Assembly: GCA_955652855.1 (NCBI GenBank)
Contig: CATPCN010000369.1
Location: forward strand, 1 to 8,420
DNA length: 8,420 bases
Origin: an uncultured Chthoniobacterales bacterium
GTDB lineage: Bacteria > Verrucomicrobiota > Verrucomicrobiae > Chthoniobacterales > UBA10450
Direction: 5' to 3'
The translations under genes and the position numbers were made by a program. Positions 6,941 through 8,420 of the stretch are shown here, piece after piece; position 1 is the first letter of the stretch; the number at the start of each line of letters is the position of its first letter. The notes beneath the pieces are model-generated. The model did no database searches. It saw only the letters and a list, made by a program, of their open reading frames with translations, and was not told where the DNA came from.

Positions 6941-8275
6941 ATGCGCGCAAGTCATCTCGAAGATTATTATTCATTCCTGCGGTTCCCGAGTGTTTCAACG
7001 GACGACGATTACTCCGAAAAAGTGAGCGAGTGCGCGCATTGGCTCGTCGAAAAATTGACGGGCATCGGCCTGGAAACGCAGTTGGTGCCGACACCGGGTC
7101 ATCCAGTTGTCTGGGCGCGCAACAAACATCAAGTCGGCCGCAAGACCGTTTTAATTTACGGCCATTACGATGTGCAGCCGCCGGACCCGCTCGAGCTGTG
7201 GGATTCGCCGCCGTTCGAGCCGGTCTTGAAAGATGGCTACGTTTTTGCGCGCGGCGCGACCGATAACAAAGGCCAAATCCTTTCGCACATTCTCGGCATT
7301 CAGGAATCGCTCGAGCAAAACGGCGACCTGCCGGTCAATGTCGATCTTGTCATCGAAGGCGAAGAAGAAGTAGGCAGTGCTAACCTCGGAAATTTTCTCT
7401 CGCAGAATCGCGATGCGTTGAAGTGTGACGTCGTGGTCGTTTCCGATACAGGAATGATTGCGCGTGGTGTGCCGACACTCGGCTACGGTTTGCGTGGCGT
7501 CGCCGCGCTCGAGTTAAAGGTGACGGGCGCGAAGATGGATTTGCATTCCGGCATTTACGGCGGCGCCGTCGCCAATCCGATCACGGCGCTCGCGCAATTG
7601 CTCGCCACCTTGCACAATCGCGACGGTCACATCGCCATTCCCGGTTTTTATGATGACGTGTTGCCGTTGGAAGATTGGGAGCGCGAGGCGTGGCGAAAAT
7701 TACCTCTCGATCCGGACAAAGAAGTGCTCAAAGAAACGGGCGCGCCCGCATTGTTTGGCGAGAAAAGTTACAGCACGCTCGAGCGACTCTGGGCGCGGCC
7801 CACCGCCGAGATCAACGGCATCGGCGGCGGTTATCAGGGGAAGGGAACCAAGACCGTGATTGCGAGCCACGCCATGGCCAAGATCACATTTCGTCTCGTT
7901 CCAAATCAAAAAGCCGACAACATTGTCGATCTTGCCAAGAAACATTTGCAGAAAAATTTGCCGCCCGGCGTGACGCTCGAGCTGACCGGCGGTCATAATG
8001 GCCCGTGGTATTTGACCGATCCGAAATCGAAGTTTGGCGAAGCGGCCCAGCGCGCTCTGCGCAAAGCATTCAATCATGACGTGGCGCTCATTCGTGAAGG
8101 TGGAAGCATTCCGATCGTTTCCGATTTTCGAAACATTCTCGGCGCGGAAACATTGCTCTGTGGTCTCGCCTTGCCCGGGTGTCGCGCGCATTCGCCTAAC
8201 GAAAACTTTCCGCTGGAGAATCTTGATGCCGGCATTCGCTTGAACAAAGCAATCCTGCAAGAGATTGCAGGTTAA
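6941..8275 (+). CDS. M20-family metallo-dipeptidase (carnosinase/CNDP-like)
   Basis: This is a cytoplasmic di-zinc (or Mn) peptidase that should cleave dipeptides or related N-acyl amino acids. It has 444 residues, in the family range, and the whole active site is visible: His75 and Asp77 in GHYDVQP (metal ligand and its supporting Asp), bridging Asp108 in RGATDNKG, general base Glu142 and metal ligand Glu143 in EGEEEVGS, Asp169 in VVSDTGM, and His417 in RAHSPNEN. His202 in LHSGIYGG opens the inserted lid/dimerisation domain (about 185-345). An in-frame TAG at 6926 leaves ATG 6941 as the only sensible start, so its N-terminus (MRASHLEDYYSFLRFPSVS) is somewhat short. It has no signal peptide and no clear Shine-Dalgarno. 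It diverges from the permease and is followed after 10 bp by a secreted-protein gene. Substrate specificity is not determined; acylase or deacetylase activity is an alternative. Confidence 0.93.
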   Translation: MRASHLEDYYSFLRFPSVSTDDDYSEKVSECAHWLVEKLTGIGLETQLVPTPGHPVVWARNKHQVGRKTVLIYGHYDVQPPDPLELWDSPPFEPVLKDGYVFARGATDNKGQILSHILGIQESLEQNGDLPVNVDLVIEGEEEVGSANLGNFLSQNRDALKCDVVVVSDTGMIARGVPTLGYGLRGVAALELKVTGAKMDLHSGIYGGAVANPITALAQLLATLHNRDGHIAIPGFYDDVLPLEDWEREAWRKLPLDPDKEVLKETGAPALFGEKSYSTLERLWARPTAEINGIGGGYQGKGTKTVIASHAMAKITFRLVPNQKADNIVDLAKKHLQKNLPPGVTLELTGGHNGPWYLTDPKSKFGEAAQRALRKAFNHDVALIREGGSIPIVSDFRNILGAETLLCGLALPGCRAHSPNENFPLENLDAGIRLNKAILQEIAG

Positions 8276-8285
8276 GCGCTCCCTC

Positions 8286-8420
8286 ATGAGACTCAGGACG
8301 TGGTTCGTTTTTGTGATCGCGGCGCTTTGCGCTTTCGCGGCGACAAGTCAGCCGGCCGAAGAGTCGTTAGGCGACAAGATTAAAAAAATCTTCGAGCCCA
8401 CGCCGACGCCAACACCGCAC
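8286..8420 (+). CDS. Secreted hypothetical protein with Thr-Pro linker (3' end outside window)
   Basis: The ATG at 8286 opens a frame of 45 codons that runs to the edge without a stop. The N-terminus is a typical Sec signal peptide: basic MRLR, a hydrophobic core WFVFVIAALCAFAA, and a polar stretch TSQPAEES with likely cleavage near ATS or QPA. The Cys sits in the core without a proper lipobox, so a lipoprotein is unlikely. The mature part begins EESLGDKIKKIFEPTPTPTP, a short charged helix followed by a Thr-Pro repeat, which looks like a flexible linker to a domain beyond the window. It starts 10 bp after the dipeptidase stop on the same strand, so the two are probably co-transcribed. No function can be assigned from what is present. 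Confidence 0.7.
   Translation, partial: MRLRTWFVFVIAALCAFAATSQPAEESLGDKIKKIFEPTPTPTPH

Noticed and set aside
7700..8287. Minus-strand open frame of 195 codons opposite the dipeptidase
   Set aside because: It is antisense to an intact conserved enzyme and shows no family features, so it is a shadow.
1..8420. Mobile element, CRISPR array, defence island, tRNA or rRNA gene
   Set aside because: No transposase, integrase, regularly spaced repeats, tRNA-like folds or rRNA-like stretches were seen; gaps are short and the genes are of ordinary chromosomal type.

Overview
The window looks like a chromosomal stretch of a Gram-negative-type bacterium, most plausibly Verrucomicrobiota (PVC group). This rests on the form of the SMC Walker B region (CILDEMDAPLDESN), the E1-alpha loop HGEHDDASYI, the secreted protein with a Pro-Thr linker, and the lack of clear Shine-Dalgarno sequences. 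It is an inference from recalled family patterns, not a database result. Base composition looks moderately GC-rich by eye.

Layout. Positions 1-6859 are read leftward on the minus strand: an amino acid permease of the APC superfamily (5546-6859), then the chromosome condensation ATPase gene smc (5391 down to 1657), then E1-alpha (555-1589) and E1-beta (558 down to the window edge) of a thiamine-diphosphate 2-oxoacid dehydrogenase complex. E1-alpha and E1-beta overlap in ATGA. Positions 6941-8420 are read rightward: a complete M20-family metallo-dipeptidase (6941-8275), followed 10 bp later by the start of a small secreted protein with a Thr-Pro linker that runs off the end. The permease and dipeptidase diverge from an 81-bp gap and may serve peptide and amino acid use. 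Coding density is high; the longest gap without a gene is 154 bp (5392-5545).

The main oddity is smc. The reading frame is intact from head to hinge to head (1,245 codons including the final stop), except for two in-frame TAA codons 12 bp apart in the N-terminal coiled coil (4390-4392 and 4378-4380). There is no frameshift, and no good restart codon lies nearby. TAA ends smc itself and the dipeptidase, so general reassignment of TAA is unlikely. Possible explanations are a recent lesion, a consensus error, a true split SMC, or local recoding.

Two non-coding patterns also stand out. A nested inverted repeat fills the 67-bp gap between smc and E1-alpha and carries a perfect TATAAT between its arms. 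The 12-mer YAAGATCGACAW occurs eight times on both strands, in genes and between them, including both outer arms of that inverted repeat. No recognisable mobile element, CRISPR array, tRNA or rRNA gene, or defence system is visible.
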